DNA of 64,000 bases from positions 32,412,184 to 32,476,183 of the forward strand of contig CM031879.1 of assembly GCA_018697195.1 (NCBI GenBank). The letters run 5' to 3'. Every line of letters starts with the position of its first letter. Position 1 is the first letter of the stretch. Under the pieces are notes generated by a model. The model was given only the letters and a program-made list of their open reading frames with translations, did no database searches and had not been told where the DNA came from. Below, piece by piece: positions 50,601-60,695 of this stretch. Made by a program: the position numbers and the translations under genes. This DNA is from Certhia americana. Lineage: Eukaryota; Chordata; Aves; Passeriformes; Certhiidae.

Positions 50601-51351
50601 TCACAGCAGCAGATGCTAACAGGGAGAAATAACTGCATCCAGTATAGGCATTTCCATCAGAGTTTGTCATTTAGGTTCCCCCAGGAGAAACACTGCCACC
50701 CATGTGAATGTTTGATTCACCTACCCTAAAGCAAATGCTTAAAATAGGGCTAATGAATAGCTCCCTAAAATGTGCCTTCTTCTGTCACTGGAGCATGAAG
50801 GAGATGGGTTGAGAAGGTCAGCTGTTCACATCTTGATTATCAGTGTCTGAAAGTCAGGCAACCTAAGTCTCACTCACATAATGTTTTAAGACAAAACCTT
50901 AGGTTTTCTCAGGTCTCATTCATGAGGGAGGGAATAAAAGAAGGAAAACTGGAATATTATTTAAGTTAAAATAGTAAATGCTTATAAAGTTTCAAAATTA
51001 GCATTGTTTCCATGATTGTGCTGGTTATTCTACTTACACTCTCTGACATCCTGAGTCTTAAATATTTCAGGTGTAGGTTTTGTAGGCCTTTGCTGCATAC
51101 TGCTGTGTCTATGCACTGACAACCAACAGAGGTCCATTTTTATTTACCTTATTTTAGGGCTTATGGATTGTGTATAGTTTATTCCAGCAAGCTACTCTGC
51201 GGAGAGGGTTGTCATCCAATAAATAAACATAGCCTGAAAGAAATAAGGCTTTCCAATGATGATTCTCTATTCAAGGTATTTTATGGCATTCTGGTCTATG
51301 CATAGAGAATATACAATGGCCCATCTTTGTTTTAGACACTTGTTTTCATGA
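47605..51351. other. Intergenic, no gene recognised
   Basis: No gene recognised. An A17 run lies at 48745-48761. A perfect octamer ATGCAAAT (POU-factor type) lies at about 49973-49980. Imperfect CCATTT repeats occur around 47896-47921. Confidence 0.55.
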
Positions 51352-51451
51352 NNNNNNNNNNNNNNNNNNNNNNNNNNNNNNNNNNNNNNNNNNNNNNNNN
51401 NNNNNNNNNNNNNNNNNNNNNNNNNNNNNNNNNNNNNNNNNNNNNNNNNNN
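51352..51451. other. Assembly gap (100 N)
   Basis: Exactly 100 N, the conventional size for a gap of unknown length. The true sequence and distance between the flanks are unknown. Confidence 1.

Positions 51452-51486
<35 letters not shown>
51452..51486. repeat. A35 homopolymer at the gap edge, followed by GAA repeats
   Basis: 35 uninterrupted A directly after the N run, then GAAGAAGAAGAA. Homopolymers commonly cause assembly breaks, which explains the gap; the run length itself is probably unreliable. Confidence 0.95.
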
Positions 51487-51488
<2 letters not shown>

Positions 51489-51964
51489 AGAAGAAGAATC
51501 CGAAACATTTTTTTTATCCAAGCTGCTCTGCTGCTCTGTTTTTTTTTAGCAAAATTTCATGTTTAGTTTTCCAATATGTAGGATTGGATGATCAGGGATT
51601 TTAGTTTTAGGGGGGAATTCTGTATTACCACGTTATATTACTAGCCTAAGTAGGAGAGGATAAGATGTTTCTGTCACCAGTAAGTAGTAGGTGGTGCAGA
51701 ATTTATGTGGGAAAGCTTCTTCTAATTCTGGTTTTAGTACTGAAGGAAGTGTTTTGTGAAAATGATAAGCAAAGACTTTGAAGGATAATTCTTGTTTGTT
51801 CCTTGTTAATCTCTTTTTTCATATAAGGACAAGAAGGACAAGACAAACTGAAAACAACAGGTCACTGTGAGAGCCACTGTGGCTCTTAAACCACCATGTG
51901 ACTGCAACTAGTAAAAAAAATGGGAATTTAATAAATTAATTTCATTGTACTTTCATATGAGTCT
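51487..51964. other. Intergenic, no gene recognised
   Basis: AT-rich sequence between the assembly gap and the CR1 insertion. I see nothing gene-like or repeat-like beyond short A and T runs. Confidence 0.6.
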
Positions 51965-52550
51965 GCAGTTTGCCCTAGCAGCCAGTTAAGGGTGGACATT
52001 GTCCTACTCTGCTCTGCACTGGTGCAGTGTCACCCTGAGTCCTGGGGGCAGTTTTGGGAGCCATAATATCAAAAAGATATAAAACTATTGGAGACTGTCC
52101 AAAAAGGTCCATGGGGATGGTGAAGGGCCTGGAGGAGAAGCTGTATGAGGAGCAGCTGAGGTCACTTGGTCTTCATCCTGGAGAAGAGGAGGCTGAGGGG
52201 AGACCTCATTGTGTCTTCAACATTCTTATGAGGAAAAGCAGAGAGACAAGTATCAACCTCTTCACTCCTGTGACCAGGGACCGAATTCAAGGAAACAGTA
52301 TGAAATTGTGTCAGGGGAAGTTTAGGTTGGATAGCAGTAGAAGGTTTTTCACCCAGGGGGTGGCTGGGCACTGGAACAGGCTCCCCAGGGCAGTGGTCAC
52401 AGCCCCAAGCCTGACAGAGTTCAAGAAGCATTTGAGCAAGGCTCTCAGGTACACAGTGTGACTCTTGGGGTTCTATATGTAGGGCCAGTGGTTGGACTCA
52501 ATGATCCCGATGGGTCTCTTCTAACTCAGCATGTTCTATGATTCTATGAT
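51965..52550 (+). mobile_element. CR1 LINE, 5'-truncated, with ORF2 C-terminal remnant
   Basis: The sequence starts near GTTTGCCCTAGCAGCCAG, jumps by an internal deletion to GACATTGTCCTACTCTGCTC, then runs through the typical avian CR1 3' region and ends with TTCTATGATTCTATGATT, the CR1 terminal octamer repeat. A frame open from 52054 to 52461 encodes the well-known CR1 C-terminal region: KGLEEKLYEEQLRSLGL near the start, then RRFFTQ, HWNRLPR and EFKKHL motifs. The reverse transcriptase and endonuclease domains are absent, so this is a dead fragment. It is the best preserved repeat in the window. The coding part should not be annotated as a host gene. Confidence 0.9.
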
Positions 52551-52883
52551 TTTCATTTCCTGTCTTTTTTTTTTTTTTTTTTTTCCTTAGAGTAATCTTG
52601 GATTATGAAAGACATAGTCTGTCTGGCTTCCCTGCAGAAGTGCTTTGCAGCAGCCACCACTGAGTTGTGTTTGACGTGGTGTGCAAGAAACAACAGCTGT
52701 GTCATAATTCCACGAAGTAGACATAAGGAAAAGTATTTTTCTGCAACATGTTACAGGCCAACCAATAAAGAAAGAAAGTCAGTCCTTGTAAGACAGTCCT
52801 ATGGCTGAGTATTTTTATATTAACTTGCTCCAAGACAGCAAAGCCAAGTATTTTCTCTTATGTCTAGTTTCCTGAATTAATGA

Positions 52884-52898
52884 TCACCAGGGGGCTTT
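52884..52898 (+). promoter_or_regulatory. CTCF-like core motif
   Basis: TCACCAGGGGGCTTT matches the CCACNAGGGGGC half of the CTCF motif well but not the following GCT. Weak candidate, in the same orientation as the one at 39325. Confidence 0.2.
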
Positions 52899-54270
52899 TG
52901 AAGGAGCATGAGTCAGTGGTTTCACTTGAGGGCACCAGATACACTCAAAGTAGAAATGAAGGCAAACTCTTTTAATATGCTTTGGGGATAAATACAAACT
53001 AAAAGGAAAAATCATGCTCATCCAGCCATCAGCTTTAAAATGAAGTCTAAACAAGAAATGTCAGCCTTTACACTGTTCAACTTTATTCTGAATCTTTAAT
53101 ATTAACCTGTTTTTACAGAGTAAAAAGACGTGCACACATAAATCACAAATATATAAAAATATACTTCTTGTATATATGTGCACACATGTGTGTGAAAATT
53201 GGGAGTTGCAAACTGCATTGGACACTTTTGACATGCTAATTTATAAATAATCCTCACTGTGTGTACCAAGATTCCACCTAAAGCATTCATCATGTTTCCT
53301 CTGAATCAGTGTAAAAAGGCCTGAAAATTCAAAAGAGCAAATGACCACTTTTCAGTAAATGACAACTCTCTTGTGATTTATGACAACTGGATGAAATTAA
53401 TGTAAGACCAAAGAACCATTAATTCAAATGAATTTTTAAAAAAAGCTTCATGGAGACTGCAAGCTGCTTAATCAGGGTGTTGCTCCTAAAATCTGTCTGC
53501 ACTTTTATAAAATAATCCTATTAGCATAGCACATCTGGAATACATCTTCCAGGGCTTTAAACTAACGCAATCAGAGGTAGAAACAGTATCTCATCTATTT
53601 CACCCAGCTCAAATCTCTAAATCTGCTTGTTGTCTAGAAAGGCCTGGATGCCACATAATATTTATAGTCTATGCCACACTAGTAACGAGAGTTAGTTAGA
53701 TCTTATTATTGCTGAGTGATGAACCTTTTCATTGTGATAAAACATTGAGCAAGCCATTAAAAAGGAAATAATGGCTTATAGAAATATTATGTACTGTAAT
53801 GCTTTGCAATGGCTGTAAAGCTATCCACCTCTCATTTATCAGTGACTCTGGTGATTACTTATCAATAGCAATTGAGCTGCAAGGCTCTTTCTGGGGATGA
53901 AAAAAAACCTGCAGAGACCCAGTGATGCACACAGCCTATTTACTGTGGTCAGCCACTGGTTTTTCAGACTCAGGCTCACTATTGCCAGCACTGGTTACAA
54001 GAAGGGAAGAGGGAGAAAGAGAGGTGCAGGAATTTGTTCCACATAGACAAGAGTTTTTAAGCTCCAGGCAAAATTGAGTCAGTGCTATTTAGGCCTCCGT
54101 TTGGCAAGGACTTTAACATGTGCTTAAGTTCAAGCAAATGAATAGCTTTAGCCCAACACATGATGCTACTGTAAAGCCCCATAAACAACTGAATATTAAG
54201 AGTCATCTTGGCAGAATTCCTTTACATTTTTTATATTTTCTTAATTTATACTTTCTGCACATAGTCTTTA

Positions 54271-54306
54271 TCTCTTAAATGTAAACAATCTCTTAAATGT
54301 AAACAA
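54271..54306. repeat. Perfect 18-bp tandem duplication
   Basis: TCTCTTAAATGTAAACAA is repeated exactly at 54271-54288 and 54289-54306. Confidence 0.9.
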
Positions 54307-57113
54307 TGTCAAACCAAGACCTCTGCACCTGGATGTCCCCATGCACTAATTATTGCTAATTTGTCAGCCTAATGAATTGTTTTGTTGACACTCAACAAAC
54401 ACTTGAATTTACAGTCCTGTTCCAGCTTTTAGAGGAATCCGGGGAGCCTTTTTCTTCCTTTCATTGTAACATATTCTCTCTTTCCGTACAAGCCTATATA
54501 GTTTCATATGCTCTTCTCTTCAATTATTTAGTAGAAACTTTTATACTTCGAAATTTCAGATGGGAAAGCCTGAGGGAAATTGCCCAGCAAAAATTAATAT
54601 ATTTTTGACCCACTTTTTGAAGATGATGGCCTTCTGTTGACAGTTGTTCCTGGGCATCATTATGAGTCACACTTTCAAGTCACTGATGATTTCCTGAATT
54701 AATCTGATACAAACAAATTCCCTGTTATTATTACCATATATATCTTTTCCCCATGACTAGGTCTGAAAAGGGAAAAGAGTGCCCGTTGTGAAGGCATCAC
54801 CATAAAAAATGTCCATCTGTGAGAATTGCCATTCCTTTCTATTCTTCTTATGATCATTCCTGTGTGATACTGCTCCTAGTCATTCCTCATTTTGGACTAA
54901 CAAGCCTCTGATGAAACATAACAGTCAGGATGGCTGATACAAATACTTGTTTGCCATCCCCTTTATGCTTCCCTGAGTGGCTGTGGACAGAAGCTGTCCT
55001 GAGAAAGGCCAAAGCAGAGAAAGAAAAAGCAGAGAGGAAAGGAGGGACCTGGGAACTAAGCAGTGCTATGGGGGTCTCTCACTGTGACATCAAGATAGTG
55101 TGGGTATCTTCTCTGTCTAGCACAGATGGATTGTGAGTGTGTGTGTTTCTGGCACTGGCTCCATGCATGTAACCTTATTTTCTAGAACTTTGCAGTTCCA
55201 CCTGTTCTTCAGAAAAGATGTGTGTTCGTTGCCTTGGTACTCTCCTAAATAAACCCAAGGCTTGCAAGTACAGGGCAGAGATTACAACCCTGTCCTCCAT
55301 GAGCAGCCCAGGAGCCCAAGATGGGGAAGGAGTGGACAAGGGCAAGTAAACCACAGACACAGTCCAGGGAAGGTCAAAAATAACAACCAGGTAAGTTTGT
55401 CATTATAATTACATAGCCTTGATTTACACAGATAACACCTTTCCAGGGTTCTGGTTGCCAGGATACTCAGAAACTGAATTCACTGAAATTAAATAAAAAC
55501 TCTAAATGGAAAAGGTAGGGTTTTTAAAAAAAAATGGTTTTTAAAAGAAAAATGGTTTTTAAAATCATTTACACCCATATGATTGCATTTGTTAACATTT
55601 ATTACCAGTGATTAAGCAAAGTATATATAATAATTTTTTTGCAAATACCCTACATATTCTCTATATTTTGAATATAAAATTTTTTTGCAGAAGGACTGGA
55701 AAAATCATAATATTTCTTTTGTTTGTTTCCTACAGCAAAAGAGTCCCTCTTTTCTCTCCATCTTTTTGTTCTAGGCAGAATCTCATTCCCCAGAGGAGGT
55801 AAAGCAAAGATACCATAATGAATATGTTATAAATTCTACCTCAGGACATGTTCTACTTCTAGAAAAGGAGTTAAAATTAGAAGTGTTTCTTCAAATAAAA
55901 GTGTGTGTTCCTCATTTTAGAGGTCCTCAGAGTTTTTAACAGCTGTATGAACTGGGGAAGTGCTGAAGCATAAAACATCCTAAACACCTCTGCTGTGTGA
56001 GAACCTGTAGGTACCCATGGATGTGTGGGGAAATAGTCACCAGAAAACAGCAGGTCCAGGAGAGAAAAAATGTGAGCTCGTGAGGGTGTGAACATCCTGC
56101 ACACTGATCCTGCTTGATCTCTGAGAGCTGAGAAACTCAGGACACCCAGAGTTGCCTGACAGTGTCCAAGACCACCCCACAGTCAGGACACCACCACGAA
56201 GGTGCAAAGACCATATATGTATTTATACCTGATGTGAGTGGGCAGCCCTGGAGGGGTTGTTCAAACACCCATCCAGAAGGTGTGGCACATCAGGATGATT
56301 GCCCACTCCTGAGTGAATTGTTGGGCCTCCCTGCTTGGGCTCCAGCCTGGGGGGGGTAAAAATTGAGTGTACTGCCTGAATAGGTGCCTGCTACTAAAAG
56401 CAGTAGCTTGGATTCCATTAACAATAACAGTTTCATGGGTAAAAGTTGTTCTACAGCTATTAATTGGGATCTGTCTCCCTTGACGCGATTCCTGGAGGGA
56501 CAAGAAAAGTAGGGTGCATGCAAACACCTACATGGTCCTTTACTGTGTTCTGATACACACCCCCACCAGAACCCACGTCCCTCTCTTCACACCAGGAAGG
56601 AGCCCTGAAAAGGTCACACACACAATTGTCAGCAGAGCTAAGATAAAAAGCAGTTTAGAGGAGCTTTAGTTATATGTCTCTTTTCCCCACTGAAGATAGA
56701 GGGATGGGTTGAGATGAAAACCTTGAGATAAGCAAAACCTATCTTCTAATTTTGGCAGCAAATTTGTACCTTGACATGAGGCTTTCACAGGCAGAGATAC
56801 AATGCTGAACTTAGGCAAAAGTAGAGGCACTAAAATGTCCTGCTATGTACAAATGACAAGAGATGTACAGAATAAATAGAAAAAAAGTCTGATGCTGGGA
56901 GGGAAACCATAGTCAGCAGGGAAGGATTTGCTCAACATCACAAACATGGCAGGGCCTTTGCAGGGCAAATGCACTGAACCAACTCTGGGGCTATGTCCAG
57001 TAAAAATGTGCTTCCCTGTTTCTCTGGGTTTATGACCAAAAAAATCAGGTTTACCGGCATTTTCTTCATTTCTATCTTATCTTCATCTGACTTATTCAAA
57101 AATAAACTGGGGG

Positions 57114-57138
57114 AAAAAAAAAAAAAAAAAGGAATTTG

Positions 57139-57176
<38 letters not shown>
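57114..57176. repeat. A17 and T37 homopolymers in close opposition
   Basis: A run of 17 A (57114-57130), then GGAATTTGC, then 37 T (57140-57176). The pair could fold back. Lengths in such runs are unreliable in any assembly. Confidence 0.9.
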
Positions 57177-57177
<1 letters not shown>

Positions 57178-57370
57178 ACGTGCATGGTCTAGCGACGGAA
57201 ACAGTGCCAGCGGACGACGGCACAAAAGAAAAAGGGTGTGGAGAAACACAAAACAAATAAAAACTCAAAGGGAAGTGCGTTGATGGGGGGGGGGAGCTGT
57301 GGATAGGTGGTGAGGGTGGCGAGAGAAAGTAGTCCTGTGAGGACTGGAGGCTGGAACCACTACTGGTCAT
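57177..57370 (-). other. CpG-dense compositional outlier, origin unclear
   Basis: Immediately after the T37 run comes GACGTGCATGGTCTAGCGAC and further CpG-bearing sequence to about 57330, with a G10 run near 57287-57296. About eight CpGs fall within 150 bases, against near-absence nearby. On the minus strand the segment is followed by A37, the arrangement expected for a retrotransposed transcript with its tail, and a frame opens at 57370. I do not recognise the product. A mis-assembled or error-rich patch beside homopolymers is an equally good explanation. Confidence 0.3.
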
Positions 57371-60300
57371 GGACTGTAATACAGCATTTCAGACATCAAA
57401 ATGGAAAATGGAAATTCCTCAAAAGTACCTGAGTAAAAGCAAAAAGTTATCCAGTCTTGTGTCCCTATCTTGGTGTGGGTTGTATAAAATATAATTCCTG
57501 TTTCTTAAAAGGATAAGAATTCTTCACAATTAATAATTGTGAAGGAAAGCATTCATGCATCAGGCTTCAATTTATAATGAATGTGTTTTAATGGGAAAGC
57601 AGTTTACTGCTTTGGAGTAGATTCGCTTGAAAATACAACGGGACAGCTTCTGTGATGGCTTTCTCAAAGAGCACAGTTGAGAAGATGAATCATTCATGAT
57701 TTATCATCTGCAATTGATGTCTTATTTATTCCCTCCTTTAATTTAATTTACTTGTATATATGGGAGATTAAATCACACTTCTCCTGCTTAGGCAAAACAT
57801 TATGTGAATGAAAACCTAATCAGAGAGATGGCAGCAGCCTAAAACTGTTGTGCTGGGTAAAACACAAACAGGCAAGGTGTGAAAATGAAGAGGCGTGGTA
57901 GAAACCGTAACACCCATAGAAAATGTGTGGTAAGATTATTTTAGGTAACAATAGTTCACAGCTCAGTTGGGCTGAGTGCTGAGCTGCCTTGATAAAAAGT
58001 TGCTTAAGAAATACTCTGATAAAATCAAAGTCTTGACATCACTATCTTTAGGGATATCCAGGACTTAATTTGCTTAATGCTCTGCTTCTTGCTGTCTGGG
58101 TTAAGTGCCAGAAAACAGAGGTTCAAAATATTTAGTTTCTCTGTGGTGTCTGATGCTCTCATTCTGCAGGTGACTCCATGAGGATGATGGTTTTCAAGAA
58201 ATACTCCATGGGTTTTGGTACTTTTAGTTTTAACTCTTTGTTTCCCTTTCATGGGCACACATGTCCCGCTTCCAGCCCCCTAAGTTCCTCCAAAATCCAT
58301 TCTGCAATTTGGTAATCACCACTCTTTAGGGCCTTGGCAAACTAAGCAGTTCATGACAGGAGAAGAGCTGCTTTCCATCTCTCATAGCTCCAGCTACTCC
58401 ACACTACTGTGTTGGTCCCCTACTCCAACCCATCTTAAAGGACTTTGCTCTCGAGCTGTGCCCAGGACTTTCCCATTCTTACCCTCACACAAATGCCAAA
58501 ATGCCAGGGAATTGGATGTAGGGAGAGAAGGGAAGACAGGGAGGGGACAGTCAAAGCTACCAGCTGGCTGCTAGCTTCCATCTTTCACCAAGTAGGTGTC
58601 CAGAAAGAGATTTACTGCTACAAAGGGATCCAGATATGCAAAAAATATGGCTTCTTATATGTAGCTAAAGCTTCTTTGCACTTATTTGGAACAGAAGTAA
58701 TTTCTTTCCTGGCATTTATAAGTAGGTAGGATGTAGCTGCACCTGATTTTCCCTTGTCTAGCTCCTGCTTTCACGTGGGCTTGTGTTACACTAAAAATGA
58801 TCCAGACATGTTTTCTGAATGTCATCCTGTTCGTTTGAGTTTTAATTTCCCAACCAAGATAAGAAGCTTGAAAACTGATATCCCAGAGGGAAATTGGCTG
58901 AAATGCTGTAAACTACAGACTGTGTTAAAAGAAAGCCACCTACAGAGAAATATATCAGCACTGAACATATGTTTAAAATTGACTTTTAAAATAGATGTAA
59001 CTGGGGATTAACTACTATCACTGTACTGGCAACTCAGTGCCAGTGAGTGCAAAGAGAGCATGGGGATTTTAATCAACTCATTCATTCATGTCAAATCTTT
59101 GTAGCTTACATAAAAAACAAACCTCAATTCTTCTGTATGTCCCTAAGTGCCCCTGACAGCTGACTATGATTTGATCAAAACACCTCTTTTTCTGAGTGCA
59201 ACTTCCTCTTCCTTTAAAATAAGCAGTTTTGAAACATCAGACCTCTAGCTTATTTCCATTGCCTTTTTAAAAGAAAAGTTTAACTTAAATATTAATGCTC
59301 TGGCTGAAGATGATTTATCTTCAGTGCTTTATTACTTATTAGACTCTCCACTGATGAGGAAAAAAATTATTGCAAGCAGAACCTACTCAATCAGCTGTTC
59401 AGGACTTTTGACACTCAGTAGAAAACACCCACAGAATCACTGATTAGTTCTTTTGCATGAGCACTGACTATTCAGAGGAAGACAATGGGGTGAGCCTTCC
59501 TGGCAGAAGAACATTCACTGTAAATAGGGTTTGCAAAGGAATGCAAAGCAGTTTTCTCTGAGTCAATAGGTATCTGACAAATTCAGATCACAGAGAAAGA
59601 AAAAAAAAAAAAAAAGAGGGATTTGTAGGAAATGCTGTTTATGGTTATGTGGTTATTTAACACCCCCCCAGCCATCAGGACATCTAATGAGCCCAGGGCT
59701 TGCAGGAGTTTTGCCAATTCAGCTGTTCATGGCTGGAGTCACAGTGAACACAGGTGAGAGCTCGGCACAAGACTTAGATATCCCTCCAGAGACCACCATT
59801 CCAGTTATGCCATAGACTAAAACACTGCTGTAGCAAAAGGCTCATATTTAGTTCTGTAATACCTTTCAGGGAGGTAAGTTCCTTGAATGGCTTTCTGATG
59901 TAACAGGGAAGCCACCACAGTTTGCTCACTGTAGAGGAGTGACGTAGGTACCTCTGATCACACAGAATCTGCAAAATACATGTGTATGGTTTTACTATCC
60001 TCATTTGGAGGCAAGAGGAAAAATCAATATGATTCTCTTACTTATAATACTAAATATTGCCCCAAAAAATGCCTGACCAAGTGAGACATCTGAGATACAG
60101 CACTTAGTGAAGAGATCAATTTGCCAGGACACCAGTCTGCACTGGCAGGTAACATCTCAATCCCAGTGATTAGTGGCTTTTACTACAAGTACAATATTTG
60201 GTGCCTAATACATTCCTCTGCTTTTGTTATGCTTGCCAACATTGATAGTGACTCACAGTAAAACAAAGGTAACTTTTGACATCTTTCACGAACACCCACT

Positions 60301-60590
60301 CATCTATTAGAGACCATAAAGCTTCAATGTTTCGATGTGGAAATCAGTGAGTTTGAATGCTGGCTTGTGTGGCTAATGCTTATCCTTCAGCACATAATCA
60401 ACTCAGTGCTAATGAGTTAGAGGGGCTTGGATATGGCCAATCAAGTCCAGGCAGCGGCTTATCCCAGAAAGCTTCTATTTTTGGAGCAGCTGAACCATGT
60501 AAAGAATTAACAGGTTATTCCAGATGAGTCTTGTTACTGCATTTCCCAAATGCCATAGATGGTGGTTGTGCAGGAGCACAGTAAGAAGAG
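57371..60590. other. Intergenic, no gene recognised
   Basis: AT-rich sequence with a perfect 23-base inverted repeat (57522-57544) and an A-run at about 59600-59615. The open frames are short and without family resemblance. Confidence 0.55.
57522..57544. repeat. Perfect 11-bp inverted repeat
   Basis: CTTCACAATTA, one spacer base, then TAATTGTGAAG. The near-zero loop makes this a palindrome (a possible dimer binding site or cruciform) rather than an RNA hairpin. Confidence 0.8.
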
Positions 60591-60695
60591 TGAGCAGCCT
60601 GGTCTAGTGGAAGGTGTGTCTGCCCATAGCAGGAGGATTGAACGTAGCTTATCTTTAAAGTTTTTTCCAGCTCAAACCATTCTATGATGCTATGA
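60591..60695 (+). mobile_element. CR1 LINE 3' tail, about 105 bp
   Basis: TGAGCAGCCTGGTCTAGTGG, TGTCTGCCCATAGCAGGAGG, ATCTTTAAAG and TTCCAGCTCAAACCATTCTA follow the CR1 3'-end consensus in order, closing with a diverged octamer (TTCTATGATGCTATG). It is severely 5'-truncated, as most CR1 copies are. Confidence 0.88.

Larger units (their letters stand above)
52551..57113. other. Intergenic, with possible conserved noncoding stretch
   Basis: T20 at 52565-52584 directly follows the CR1 tail. There is a CTCF-like core at 52884-52898, an 18-bp tandem duplication (54271-54306), and a low-repeat AT-rich block at about 53480-53900 resembling conserved noncoding elements. No gene recognised. Confidence 0.55.

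Noticed and set aside
51267..51566. Open frames spanning the N run
   Set aside because: They are open only because N codons are not stops and because of the A homopolymer.
52054..52461. Apparent 135-codon protein-coding gene
   Set aside because: The peptide is the C-terminal part of CR1 ORF2 within a truncated LINE, not a host gene.
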